Source of the DNA: Proteromonas lacertae
Taxonomy: Eukaryota > Sar > Bigyra > Opalinata > Proteromonadidae
Length of the DNA: 36,354 bases
Assembly (NCBI GenBank): GCA_002245135.1
Contig: NGBS01000643.1
Location: forward strand, 1 to 36,354
Direction of reading: 5' to 3'
Shown: piece after piece, positions 11,171-20,705 of the stretch
Numbering within the stretch: position 1 is the first letter of the stretch
Layout: each line of letters starts with the position of its first letter
Position numbers and translations under genes: made by a program
Notes under the pieces: generated by a model
Databases searched by the model: none
What the model was told of the DNA's origin: nothing
What the model saw: the letters and a program-made list of their open reading frames with translations, nothing else

Positions 11171-11328
11171 ACTAAATATATATTTGAACATAACTCATCG
11201 TCAACATCATAAATATGATATTAGTTTTGAAAAAAGTCTTCTTAACGCCCAACGGCGCATTTAGCTCAACGGCGCACAACAACACTACATATATAAAATA
11301 AAAAAAATAAAGAAATAAATAAAAATTA

Positions 11329-11364
11329 AGGCCCTGCCGAGATTTGAACTCGGATTATTGGATT
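11329..11364 (-). repeat. 3' copy of the 36-bp target duplication (tRNA-Gln 3' half)
   Basis: These 36 bases are identical to 28720-28755, the part of the tRNA-Gln gene from the base after the anticodon through the T arm and acceptor strand to the discriminator base. They lie directly after the 3' end of the LINE and are the far copy of its target-site duplication. No 5' half of a tRNA accompanies them, so this is not a second tRNA gene. Confidence 0.93.
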
Positions 11365-11430
11365 AAGAAATTATTAAAATTAATTTTAATTAAATCCCTA
11401 CCATTGAATTGAGTAGGACTTGTAAAATCT

Positions 11431-12295
11431 TTATTCATCACCACCACTAACATTCTTTGTAGAATATTTTGAAACTATTTCAAAATCTACGCTAATTATA
11501 TTGTTATTTATATAATCTACTATATTCTTTATTGTTTTAAATCTTATATTGTAGACTTTTATCAACATATCATTAAATATTCTATTCTTGAAATAAATTC
11601 CAGTAGATTCAAACACAATAGGATAAAATTCTACATTAAAATTGTTCTGCTTTAACTCTTCTATTAAACTATTATATTTTTCTCTTTTCAACTTTTCTGT
11701 TAGCTCTACTCCATTAAATTTGTTAGATACATAACTTACTGCTACTTCTATCATAATTACTTTGTTTTCCACTTCATTAAATAACATAATATCAGGACGT
11801 AATAATTTATTTTCTTCTTCACGTATATCTATAATTTTATCCAAAGTTGAATCATACATTTCATAGTAGTTATATTTTGAATATTTAATTAATTTTTTCT
11901 ACTACTACATTGTGACGTTTTGTGTATAGATTTCTCATTGGAAAGCAGTTTTGTAGTATATGTTTATAATTGACACTATCATTATTACATCTTCTACATT
12001 TTCCATAATTTTTCATTATATTACATCTCATTTTATATAATAAACTGAATTGCTTCTCTGAATAATTGTTCTGTAAGATGTATTGATTTGATCTCTTATT
12101 ATTTCTCAAAATTTCTGTTTTAAAATTTTGAGCCATTACATTTATTTCTTCTTCACAATTGTTATTATTATTATTATAATTCTCTGAATTATAAATAGTA
12201 TATAACTCTTTATGTAAGTGTTTCATTATATTTTTCATATTAACATTCTTCATTATATGTGATTTTCCAGCTAAAACTTGATTATCTATTAACAT
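11431..12295 (-). pseudogene. LINE CCHC knuckle and restriction-like endonuclease
   Basis: Two adjacent minus-strand frames form the C-terminus of the LINE protein. The first (12295-11885) ends in CRRCNNDSVNYKHILQNC, a C-x2-C-x8-H-x4-C knuckle of the spacing typical of R2-like elements. The second (11859-11431) has RPDIMLF followed by a VIMIEVAVSY strand and K-x-x-x-Y-x-x-L, the P-D...(D/E)...K-x-x-Y pattern of the restriction-like endonuclease that nicks the target in R2, CRE and NeSL elements. The two are separated by a one-base shift in an A run near 11890, where the frame would otherwise be continuous. A thumb or linker part lies upstream at 12666-12358, also in a shifted frame. Confidence 0.82.
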
Positions 12296-12357
12296 ACCTT
12301 CGATATTTAATTTGTTAAAACTGTATATACAAAACTGTAATATATTATTTAATTCAC

Positions 12358-14520
12358 TTAATTCTTATTATTTTCTGTAATGATCTTTTTTAAACTATTA
12401 TCATATATAAAATTGTAAAGTAAAATATTATATTCTTTATTATAGTTTTTAACTTCTTCAACATTTTTGACACTCACTGTTTTAACATTCTTTCTCTCTA
12501 ATTCATCATTAATATGAAATTTGAATACCTTCTTTATTAGTTCATATTTAGACTTGGATAATCTATATAAAAGTGTCAATTTGTTAATATAATATTCATT
12601 TTCTAGTGACTCTCCATCTTCGATGTATCCAATTTCTTGACACTTTATTGATATATAATATTTCATTAATTGATGTTTCTTAGTATATAAAAATATTTGG
12701 TAATATATATTTTCTTAAACATATTAACTTCTAAACCGATATAATTTTGAAACTTTAATTTTGTTGATATTTTGTTTTAAATCATCTTCAATATCCATCA
12801 CGTCTTTAACACGCTCATATAAGGCATACTGTTTGTAAAATTTTCCTAAATATTTTAAGTTTACATCTGGATCGTATTTGATTGGGTGATCTTGTATTTT
12901 GATATTGGGATTTTTGTAAAATATGTTTCTTTTACTTCTATATCTAGAATATATTATTGTCTTATCTACATTTATATTTAATCCCATATTATTTAATTCC
13001 TCTGTTAAAATATGTGCCTGTTTCTTTAGATCCATATCACTTTCAGACATTAAGATTATATCATCAGCGTACGCTAATACTTTTACTCTTTCTCCATTTA
13101 AGTTCACTCCATAACTTTCTTTATCAATTCTATCTATTAAATCATTGACACATAAATCAAATATAATTGGCTATAATGGATCACCTTGTCTAACACCACG
13201 ATTTTTATTAATGTATTTGAAATATTCGTTTTTACATTTTATTTTCATTTTTAGGTTTCTAAATATCTTCATTATTACTTCATTATCTTTAATATTCAAC
13301 TTTTTTAATACATGTCCAATATAGTCAACGGGTATGTGATCAAATGCACCTTGAATATCTACAAATAACACATTAAGTTGCTTTAATTCAGTATCATCTT
13401 TATAATTTTGAATGATATTATTCAAGATGAAAATATTCTCTTCACATCCACTTTTTCCATTAATAAATCCGCGTTGACTTTTATTAAGCTTAATTTTATC
13501 ATTCTTTATTAACAATTGCAGATTGTCATTGATATACTTTGTATACATTTTGGATATAATATTTTGGAGTTGAATAGGTCTATAATTATTGATATCATCT
13601 TTTTTCTTATTCTTGTTAATCAATATAATTTTTGAAAGACTCCATTGATATGGGAGTTCTTTAATATATAGAAATCCATTGATCAACTCCACCATTAAAC
13701 TTCGAAGCAAGGAATTTTGTTTATACACTTTTAAAGGTATTCCATCTGGACCATAAGCTCCCTTAATATTCATTATGTTAATTATCCTCTTGAAGTCTCT
13801 TTCTGTAATATTCAAATCCAAATCAATTTCCTCATTCAACTTCAACTCTTCATCAACTTCTTTTATATTAATTTTCTTATCCATGTATAATTCTGATAAC
13901 TCTCTTTCAAAGTAATCAATTGATAGGGTTATGTCATTACTTGTATCATTTAGAATATTTTCCACTGTCGTTTTTTCGTTATATTTGAATTTAATATTAT
14001 CAGGAATTTCTATTACTCCATTCAGTTGAAGCTTATATTTATTCTTCTTAGTAATACTATCTGATAATATTATTTGAATTTTATCTGGATTTTCCTTAAT
14101 TTGATCTTTAATATAGTTTGGTAATTTATTATATTCTTTTGCTTCTATATTATTGATAACTTCTTCAAGATGATTGATTTCATCTGTAATATGCTTTTTA
14201 TAACCATTTGGTAGTTTAGGAATTCTATTCTTATTCTTATTGTTATTGTTATTATAAATTGTATTTAGGAATCTATGTATAATTGGTTTTATATTTTCCA
14301 TTTGATTTTCACTGATTATAGTTGATCTATTTGGTATATATTGAACTAAATAAACATATCTATTTAATGTTTTTGTTAAACGATCATTTAATCTACAGTA
14401 TGTTGACTTTGATAAATTATCCTAGTTAATTTTATCGTACCAACAATTTGTTACACTGTGATTATTAATGTAGTATAAATGTAGATCAATGTTTGTTAAT
14501 CTTGGTACATCAGCAATCAT
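12358..14520 (-). pseudogene. LINE reverse transcriptase domain
   Basis: RT motifs appear in order on the minus strand: WSLSKIILINK, NNYRPIQLQNIISKMYTK, RGFINGKSGCEENIF, the catalytic VLFVDIQGAFDHIP, NRGVRQGDPL, and after a TAG (13171-13173) the catalytic LAYADDIILMSES, then LNINVDKTIIYS. All three catalytic aspartates are present. The domain primes cDNA synthesis at the nicked target. The 5' side (14520-14302) links to the finger domain through a shifted frame with another TAG near 14422. Further frame changes follow after 12724 and near 12666. An Asn/Lys-rich spacer precedes the fingers subdomain. Confidence 0.88.
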
Positions 14521-15394
14521 ATCCTTATATTTTCTATATTGAAATTTTCATTCTCATTAAAATTTGTAAAATCTTGGTTAAAAGCTTGAGTATTTTCACT
14601 TTTTGATAAATCAACATTATCACCATTATTAATATCATTATTAACTTCATCAAGCTTGTAGTACTGTTTTGAATGCATCTGTGACTGATGCCTTGATAAA
14701 CTTATCTTTGAAGGAAATTTTCTGAAACATCCATCAAATTTACAAACATATTTATAATTTCCACTATGATTCTTGAGTTGATGTTTTGATATTGTATTTT
14801 TTGTAAAGTATTTATCGCAATATAAACATTGAACTATTTCAGAGTTAATTGATTTTTTCATTGTTTTTGGTATTTCATAACTGCTAGTATCTATATTTAC
14901 ATCTTCAAATTCTTTCAATATTTCATCTACATCTTTCATATCAACTTTATAATAATCATTTCTACTATTCATTACATTATTAACTAGTTCATCAGCTTCA
15001 TTCATTACTATATTATTATGTTTCATTAATTTCTCTTCTTTAACACTGAACTTACCATTTATTTGATTCACTAAGAGCTGACTATCCAAGAATATTATCA
15101 CATTTTTAAATCCCATTTTAATACATTCTCTTACTCCAAGTATTATTCCTACATATTCTGCTATATTATTGGTAGCGCATTCAATATATTTTTGAAATTT
15201 GTATATATTGTCTCCATTAAATATTACAGCACCACTTCCTGCTATTCTTAATATTATTGGCTCTTCAGATTCATCTAATGATGAGGATATATATATAACT
15301 ATTTCTTCTTCTTCATTCACTTTTACTATTTCATTTTCATATTCTATTTTTGTTGCGACTTCATTTACTGTATTATCAGAGATTGTATTATATA
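14517..15394 (-). CDS. LINE RNase H-like domain and two C2H2 zinc fingers
   Basis: This part of the LINE protein begins right after the element B insertion. It contains an RNase H-I-like fold: GSGAVIF, then ATNNIAEYVGIILGV with the catalytic-type Glu, FKNVIIFLDSQLLVNQING with the Asp, and NEADELVNN with the last Asp. The first family Asp is not obvious (the strand reads IYISSSLDES). Next come two C2H2 fingers, CLYCDKYF...HQLKNH and CKFDGC...HQSQMH, as in the target-binding N-terminus of R2/NeSL proteins. Having RNase H upstream of the RT differs from the usual LINE order, where it follows the RT. Confidence 0.75.
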
Positions 15395-15400
15395 TATATA
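15395..15400. repeat. Element B left target duplication
   Basis: TATATA next to the first G of element B, matched by TATATA at 23639-23644. The insertion is in a TA run of the LINE, so the exact duplication length is ambiguous (6 or more). Confidence 0.6.
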
Positions 15401-15406
15401 GTATAT

Positions 15407-15603
15407 AAATGGGACCCTGGGACATTGTCACAGAGTTCTAACGAGTGTTCTAGGGGTCCGTCCCTTTCTAGATTCAGAGTTGACTTTTACGGGAGCTTCA
15501 TCGATTGCATCGATGAAGCTCCCGTAAAGGTCAACTCTGAATCTAGAAGGGGACTCCTAGAACACTCGTTAGAACTCTGTGACAATGTCCCAGGGTCCCA
15601 TTT
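15407..15603. repeat. Element B left terminal hairpin
   Basis: A near-perfect palindrome of about 197 bases. The arms run outward from a 3-base centre at 15506-15508, with the inner arm GCTTCATCGAT and its complement, and end at AAATGGG / CCCATTT. A few differences and one small indel separate the arms. In single-stranded form the element end would fold back completely. Confidence 0.85.
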
Positions 15604-16050
15604 ACGTAAGGTTCCTACGGGATTCCTCCCAACAGGGTCTACTTCTCAACAGGGTCTACTTCTATACGGGGACTCCTCTAAGCTATTTCCATACTTATCT
15701 ATGAGACGATCTCCTACGGGGACTCCTGGAAGCTATCTAGAAGTGTTGGTTACCTCGAGGTGATGAATCTAATCACGCTCTTGACTCTCCTTGCTACGCT
15801 GGTGACCTTGTAAGGGCTTTTAATTGAACCGTGGAAACCAATCGTGGAACCGGGAGTTTACAATTGGTAACAAGTTAACAATTGTAAACAAGTTACCAAA
15901 TGATAACTACGGGAGGTTCTAGCTAGTTATAGATTTCTCAAGGGCCCTTGAAGATAATGATTAGCAATCTCGGAAGGCTTCTGAAGGTATGCTTTTCTTA
16001 CTATATCTAGGAACAACCCGACAACTACAAGAGACTAACAAGACTGAGAA
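15604..16050. repeat. Element B left subterminal region
   Basis: It holds no gene. It has three copies of TACGGG(G)A(T/C)TCCT (15617, 15666, 15714) and a CAACAGGGTCTACTTCT direct repeat (about 15633 and 15650) also present inverted at the right end. From 15720 to 15990 it matches the left interior of element C. These are candidate binding sites for whatever moves the element. Confidence 0.65.
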
Positions 16051-17154
16051 TTACTTAGTCGATGATAAATTAACTAGTGCGTCTAGAGCATCTTCCATTA
16101 CCTGGTGATTGCTTAGCTCAGAGAATCGTCTATCGATGTATTGCTTTAGCTGAGTGATGTTGAATTGCAAGGAGTAGGAGAATTGAAGGAGGTCCAATTC
16201 ATGAAGTAGATAATTACGAAGGCTAGCTGCTAGCTCAATTCCCTTGTAATATTGCGGGTCCTTGAGGATAGGTATATCAAAGATAGCACTTACTGATTGT
16301 TTCACTTGATCGTAGAAGCTACCAGTCACTGTTGATGGGAACTGAGTCTTGACTTCTCCGGTGCTTACATCTAAGCTACTTTCAAAGGCCTTACAATAGC
16401 TTTCTAACTCAAGGTGGATCTTATCGAATTGACTTACTACTTGAAGAACATTGTCCTGGACGATCATCCGATGAATATGAAGATTATCAATATCCTTGAA
16501 CCTGAAGTAGTTGATAAGCACTTGCCCGTAGTTGATAAGTAAACCATCCTTTACAGCTCTCAGTATCGATACTAAGTCCAAATTCTTACTTACCAGGTGC
16601 CTGTACCTTTTAATAGCAATATATGACTCCTTGCTCTTACATCGGAGATTCATCTTCATTGTTATCAATGCCTTATCATGATAGCAGTCCAAGGAAGTCC
16701 TCAGTAGTAGTAACTTGTAATGGGCTATGATCAATGGTAGGTATAAAGGATCGGTAATCTTGAAGCTCTTAAGTACTCCATCGTAAAGCTTAGAGATCTC
16801 AGTAAGTTGCGGACTTACCTTGTTGAAGACTTTAAGATAATCCTGAACGTTAATGGGAGTGTCTTCTACGTCCTTACCATGAATGATAGCAGAGTCCAGA
16901 GTTACCTTGCTATGGATTATCGGGCTGATGTACTTATCAATGGCTTCCTTGTTCCGATATGGTTTACCATCGATGCGTAGTTTAAGTAAAGTCATGGTGA
17001 TCTCTTCAATGGACTTACGATAGTTGGTAACTCTCTCTGTTAAGGTACGACGATAAATTCCAGGCATGACTTTCATTCTCGGCAAGTGGCTCTCAACTCT
17101 CGGAGTCTTTGAAGGTGCAATGGGAACGTAGCTATGTTTTCTCTTGACGGACAT
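16051..17154 (-). CDS. Element B helical protein, long family, member 1
   Basis: A 367-residue protein, ATG at 17154, uninterrupted. It starts with a basic MSVKRKHS segment and KTPRVESHLPRMK, which could be a nuclear signal; the rest is predicted all-helical. Its C-terminal third (about 295-320: FDIPILKDPQYYKG...SLRNYLLHEL) is clearly related to the protein at 19289-20377 (GLDILNDPEYYNA...VLRDYLLNCF). The shared pattern is D-I-L-x-D-P-x-Y-Y followed by S-x-L-R-x-Y-L-L. I know no family with this pattern. It lies at the left end of the element and is divergent from the Zn-ribbon gene, with about 216 bases between. Confidence 0.75.
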   Translation of the reverse strand: MSVKRKHSYVPIAPSKTPRVESHLPRMKVMPGIYRRTLTERVTNYRKSIEEITMTLLKLRIDGKPYRNKEAIDKYISPIIHSKVTLDSAIIHGKDVEDTPINVQDYLKVFNKVSPQLTEISKLYDGVLKSFKITDPLYLPLIIAHYKLLLLRTSLDCYHDKALITMKMNLRCKSKESYIAIKRYRHLVSKNLDLVSILRAVKDGLLINYGQVLINYFRFKDIDNLHIHRMIVQDNVLQVVSQFDKIHLELESYCKAFESSLDVSTGEVKTQFPSTVTGSFYDQVKQSVSAIFDIPILKDPQYYKGIELAASLRNYLLHELDLLQFSYSLQFNITQLKQYIDRRFSELSNHQVMEDALDALVNLSSTK

Positions 17155-17370
17155 TTGCGATGATGATTTTAAAGGAAAAGTACAACTACAGATTTCTGTC
17201 GATTCAAAGGACTGAGTTTACAATTACGACTTACCGATGTTAGTTGAATTAGTTTAAGGTATTATCAAGGACTAGGATAAGTTAATGAACAGGTAAGGCA
17301 AGACATCTACGATAAGGTAAAGTCATCGGGCAATCGATAGTAAGCAATTTTCTAGAGCTTCAAAGGAATC
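17155..17370. promoter_or_regulatory. Divergent intergenic region in element B
   Basis: 216 bases between the divergent 367-residue and Zn-ribbon genes, presumably holding both promoters. No TATA box or palindrome stands out clearly. GGTAAGG-type short repeats occur at 17297 and 17316. Confidence 0.3.
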
Positions 17371-17946
17371 ATGTTCACTTGTAGTAAATGCCATCGGAAG
17401 CTACCTCAAGAACAGAAGAAGGATGGGAAGGGCTTCTACAAGAGATGCTATAGCTGCCGTGAGCGTGATGAGATTAATAGAAGACGATATCGACTTAAAT
17501 GTTTAGCACGAAGACAAGGCATAGAGTCAGGTAGAATTTCATCGGATGGAACACTACCTTGTTGTCTTTGCTATCATAACATACCGGTGAATTCATTCCT
17601 GAAGAAGACTGGAGGTTACTATAAGTGCTGCGATCAATGTAGGAGTATCAGCAAACAGTATCATAAGAGAATGAAGGAATTCAATCGCCAGCTCAACATC
17701 ATCGACAACTCCAATATTAAAGATGTTCAATCAACTAATCAAGGTAAAGTCATCTCCTCCGAGGAAGGTGCTTCTGATAAAGTTATACTCAAGGACTATC
17801 CCATACAGGTGAACTTATCGGTGTTAGCAAAGCCAGACAATGCCGAGGTAATCAACTCCGAGGAAGCGCATAAGGAGACGTTCATCGATCAAGTAAAGCG
17901 TGGATTCCAAGAGCTACTTAAGATGTTCGGACTCAACAAGAACTAG
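17371..17946 (+). CDS. Element B double zinc-ribbon protein
   Basis: A 191-residue protein with two copies of a C-x2-C ... FYK/YYK-x-C-x2-C module: CSKCHRKLP...GFYKRCYSC (residues about 4-29) and CCLCYHNIP...GYYKCCDQC (about 64-91). This resembles the short zinc-binding module found in phage, giant virus and fungal proteins with CxxCxxxKxxxxFYxxxxxxDGxxxxCKxC layouts, usually taken as nucleic-acid binding; I match it from memory. Between them is a strongly basic stretch (RRRYRLKCLARRQG). The acidic middle is followed by an amphipathic helix at the end (FIDQVKRGFQELLKMFG). Likely a DNA-binding regulator or packaging-type protein; the role is inferred. Confidence 0.7.
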   Translation: MFTCSKCHRKLPQEQKKDGKGFYKRCYSCRERDEINRRRYRLKCLARRQGIESGRISSDGTLPCCLCYHNIPVNSFLKKTGGYYKCCDQCRSISKQYHKRMKEFNRQLNIIDNSNIKDVQSTNQGKVISSEEGASDKVILKDYPIQVNLSVLAKPDNAEVINSEEAHKETFIDQVKRGFQELLKMFGLNKN

Positions 17947-18109
17947 GAACTGGGATCATGATCAAGACAATGATGAGTAAGTCAATGGAGGCCACTACAA
18001 TTAACTCAAGGAAGGTAAAGACCCGATAAGGAATAGACAAGGTACTGAAGGATAGGTGATCATCAGCTAGTTAGCAAATTCTCTTTACCTAGCAATTCAA
18101 GTCCCCAAC

Positions 18110-18397
18110 ATGAATATCATCCTCCGAGTAATTATAGTCTCCTTACAAGATGCCCTCAATTACTTATACGAGAACGATCTGCTAATGTTTATGCTCCTGA
18201 CTAACGTGATGGCAATTGGAATTATCGGTACCTTCCTTCTTTGTTTCAACTTTGCTAAGTGGTGTTGGACTTGTAGTAAGTGTTGTTGTAGATGGTGCTG
18301 CTTCCTCGGGAGTATTGTAGTTACCTTCATCGGCCTCTTCATAATAGTCACGATCATTACCTTGGTAAGCAATGGAACGCCCGTAGTTGTTAGTTAA
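18110..18397 (+). CDS. Element B small two-span membrane protein with a cysteine cluster
   Basis: A 95-residue protein: a polar N-terminus, a first membrane span (about 25-48, LLMFMLLTNVMAIGIIGTFL), the cluster WCWTCSKCCCRWCC (about 51-64), a second span (about 66-87, GSIVVTFIGLFIIVTIITLV) and a short tail. The cysteines at a membrane face suggest palmitoylation or metal binding. Its size and polycysteine motif recall small viral membrane-active proteins, but there is no sequence match. It follows the Zn-ribbon gene in the same direction after 163 bases. An opposite-strand frame across it is only a shadow. Confidence 0.65.
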   Translation: MNIILRVIIVSLQDALNYLYENDLLMFMLLTNVMAIGIIGTFLLCFNFAKWCWTCSKCCCRWCCFLGSIVVTFIGLFIIVTIITLVSNGTPVVVS

Positions 18398-18610
18398 GCC
18401 TTACAGCTTCGGTCTTTACAATGATGTGGTATGGGGATGATCATTAACAATAAACCAAGGAGTTCAAAGGCCTTTAAGTTAAAGATCTGAAGAAGATGGA
18501 AGCTCCCTAGAAGTCAACTCCGAGAAGACAGCTTCAAGAAGACAGCTTCAAGAACGTGACCATGAAGTTGTAACCCAACACAAGGCAAAGTAACTATGCT
18601 TATGATATTA
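18398..18610. other. Element B convergent spacer
   Basis: Lies between the 95-residue gene (plus) and the 180-residue gene (minus). It holds a short tandem AGACAGCTTCAAGA pair at about 18527-18555 and no gene. Confidence 0.4.
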
Positions 18611-19153
18611 TCAATAATAATAATTAGTCAAGGAGTTGATTAGGGATTCAGTATCGTCCAGGGACCTCTGGAGGCCATCAGCATCATCAATGATCATCTC
18701 CAGGTAGTTGAAGGATTCAGAAGGTGGAATGGCTAAATCATTATCATGAAGCTGTAGGAGTCGGTACTCACGGAGTGTAGAGAGCTTAGTACGGATGATT
18801 GAGTAGATCCCATAAATGTCAACGATGTCAGCTTCATGTAAACAACCATTGGGACTTCTATCTTGAGCAGCTAGCAAGTCATCACGATCTTTCATGATAA
18901 GGTAAGTCAAGGACCATAGTTCATCCCTAAGTTCTCCATGCCTGAGGTAATTCTCGAGATCATTATCTGAGTCGTAAAAGTTTAGCTGAGGGTGCTCCCT
19001 GATTAAGCTTCCCATCATTCTATTGTAGTGGTTGTAAAGAGTAGTGGATTTAAGAAGACATCTCCTGGTAAGCTTCACACACCTGTCTACAACCTGCTTA
19101 TCGATGACTCCATTAGCATTGATATTGAAATGGACTGGCGATCTCTTAGTCAT
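18611..19153 (-). CDS. Element B helical protein, short family, member 1
   Basis: A 180-residue all-helical protein, ATG at 19153, uninterrupted. It starts with MTKRS, like the M(S/T)KR starts of other element B proteins. The segments LIREHPQLNFYDSDNDLENYL and, near the end, EMIIDDADGLQRSL align with LIATHPYLAENDPEQL / KLVVDSLRDLRKSW in the gene at 20706 and with HPYLAEHNPELL / KQVIESIVGIKKNW at 22049. It lacks the N-terminal half of those proteins, so it is either the short form or truncated. Function unknown. Confidence 0.68.
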   Translation of the reverse strand: MTKRSPVHFNINANGVIDKQVVDRCVKLTRRCLLKSTTLYNHYNRMMGSLIREHPQLNFYDSDNDLENYLRHGELRDELWSLTYLIMKDRDDLLAAQDRSPNGCLHEADIVDIYGIYSIIRTKLSTLREYRLLQLHDNDLAIPPSESFNYLEMIIDDADGLQRSLDDTESLINSLTNYYY

Positions 19154-19288
19154 GATAAGTGCGTATGCAACTAAAGCAAGAGATTTTTTTCAAAGGTAAG
19201 GAAATTAATCAATACAGGAGATATTCAAGGAGATGATCAACCCAACACAAGACAAGAAGCAAAGGTAAGGACTAGATTATAACTTATG

Positions 19289-20377
19289 CTAGTTACTGAG
19301 AGTCTGGATTGCTATCGATGATATGGACAAGGATGATAGAATCTCTTGATCCTTGTGAGTTCTACGATCAACGATCTCCTTACCGAGTAGGTAATACTTA
19401 TTGATAAACTCCTTAAGGGACTTCGTAGCATTAGCCAGGCGATTGATCATAGGTAAGATGTTGAAGCAGTTAAGCAAGTAGTCTCGGAGTACACTTACTG
19501 AAGGAGATGCATTGTAGTACTCAGGATCGTTAAGGATGTCAAGACCATAAACACGATGGAAGGTAGCTTCTCCTAGCTCACGTAGATCAGTCCTTGGATC
19601 ACAAGTCCCTAGTAGTAATAGTTTTCTAGGATCAATGTTACGCCTTACGATATCCAGGTTATTATCAACTATCGCTAGCAACCCATTCAACTCATTGACG
19701 ATAACTGAGAACTGATCGTAGATCGCTTGATGGTACTTCTCGGACTTTGCTGGATCGTGATATTCAAGTGTAGTGAAGAGTAACCTACAATACCCAGTGA
19801 TGATCGTGGGGATTAAGCACTCTAGCTGTAAATGAACATCATAGGAAGCATCCTCCATCTCCTTCCAGGCATCCACAAGGAACTTCTCTTGGAGGTTGTG
19901 GACAATGACAGCTCCATGGAAATGTTGATGATAAGACTGCCCGTAGTACTTTATCTGGTTATTCAGAGAGTAAAGGTAATGCATGGAGGTGATCAAGTGA
20001 AAGGTCAAGGGATTGTGAGCTCCCCATCCAGCCTTGGTAGATTCGTAAAGTATCTCTAGTTCAACAAGGTCTTCTCGGAACTTGGCAAGGAGAAGACTAT
20101 AGCCTGGGTAAGATGGAGTTGTTCTGAAGAGCTTAAGTATCGGATCATTTTTCAATTGCTTATGGAGGATCTGAGTGATTGGGTTCAACAACTGAGGGAA
20201 ATGGAAGATGAAGGTCTTGTTAAGTAAGAGGTGGAAGATGATCGTGCATATCGGCTGAAGGCTCCTTAAATATCTACTGTGATGGAAGGATACTTGGAAG
20301 ATGCAATCATCTGGTAAGGCAAAGGCTCTTCGGAATGGATAGACAGGAGATGATACAATGGCTAAGTCAAAGTTCAT
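19289..20377 (-). CDS. Element B helical protein, long family, member 2
   Basis: About 362 residues from ATG 20377 (MNFDLAIVSS...), uninterrupted; a longer start at 20407 would need a TTG. All-helical. The C-terminal part repeats the D-I-L-x-D-P-x-Y-Y ... L-R-x-Y-L-L pattern of the 367-residue protein at 16051-17154 and the two have nearly equal length, so they are ancient duplicates. It lacks the basic N-terminus of its relative and instead begins with a mildly hydrophobic stretch that could be a weak signal or just a helix. No known domain. Confidence 0.7.
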   Translation of the reverse strand: MNFDLAIVSSPVYPFRRAFALPDDCIFQVSFHHSRYLRSLQPICTIIFHLLLNKTFIFHFPQLLNPITQILHKQLKNDPILKLFRTTPSYPGYSLLLAKFREDLVELEILYESTKAGWGAHNPLTFHLITSMHYLYSLNNQIKYYGQSYHQHFHGAVIVHNLQEKFLVDAWKEMEDASYDVHLQLECLIPTIITGYCRLLFTTLEYHDPAKSEKYHQAIYDQFSVIVNELNGLLAIVDNNLDIVRRNIDPRKLLLLGTCDPRTDLRELGEATFHRVYGLDILNDPEYYNASPSVSVLRDYLLNCFNILPMINRLANATKSLKEFINKYYLLGKEIVDRRTHKDQEILSSLSISSIAIQTLSN

Positions 20378-20705
20378 GATAAGCAAAAGTAAAGATGAGA
20401 TTTTCAAAGGACCTAGAAATTTGCGAATGCCTGGAACGTCGATTCACAAGCTCCTGAGAATTGATTATCTGTAAAATGCAATTCAAGGTTATCCAAAAGT
20501 TTTATACCCCTAACTAACACCGTACACCAACTAACACCGTACCCCATACAGATTAGAGCTGGTAATTATGACCATGATAATGTCAATGAGGTAATTGTTA
20601 CAAGTACACATTACGGATGTTCATAGTTTTAATTCAAATTAGTTATGAAAACTAGTCGTTAGCAGTCCAACAACAAACAAGGTACTTAGAAAGAATAAGG
20701 TAAAG
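20378..20705. promoter_or_regulatory. Element B intergenic region with short repeats
   Basis: It contains a degenerate copy of the GTCGATTCA...TTGTAAAATG upstream block (about 20437-20480) also found before the two short-family genes at 21786 and 23007, and a direct repeat AACTAACACCGTAC at about 20512 and 20528. No gene. Confidence 0.45.

Larger units (their letters stand above)
8108..11282. mobile_element. Element D: inverted-repeat element with an Ulp1-type protease relic
   Basis: The left end at 8108 (TTGTTGTGCGCCGTTGAGC...) and right end at 11282 are inverted copies over about 108 bases with only a few differences, including the nested GCGCCGTTG repeats and the segment ATGATGTTGACGATGAGTT. 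The flanks share only CAC (8105-8107 and 11283-11285), which may be a 3-bp duplication. Inside are an Ulp1-like protease relic and one small unknown frame; about 1.4 kb (9722-11170) holds no gene. No transposase is visible. Ulp1-type proteases occur in several transposon and virus-like families, so the class is left open. The element is broken. Confidence 0.6.

Noticed and set aside
11329-11425. A second tRNA-Gln gene with an intron, since the 3' half is followed by AT-rich sequence and a CCTAC...GTAGG stem-like run.
   Set aside because: The 5' half of the tRNA is absent, and the 36 bases end exactly where the duplication at 28755 ends; it is the far copy of the target duplication.
13171-14425. 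Two in-frame TAG codons in the LINE suggested that TAG could code for glutamine (a Gln tRNA lies nearby).
   Set aside because: CCDC146, the USP domain and other long frames contain no in-frame TAA or TAG where Gln is expected and use CAA/CAG; the tRNA is an ordinary Gln(UUG). Mutation of a LINE copy is simpler.
15350-15763. Open frames running through the element B termini, including frames that appear to fuse LINE codons with the ends.
   Set aside because: They follow the palindrome sequence and appear in several frames and at all four related ends; they are products of the repeat, not genes.
18160-18372. A 70-codon minus-strand frame opposite the two-span membrane protein.
   Set aside because: It is the shadow of the Cys-rich plus-strand gene; its His/Gln-rich content mirrors the opposite strand.
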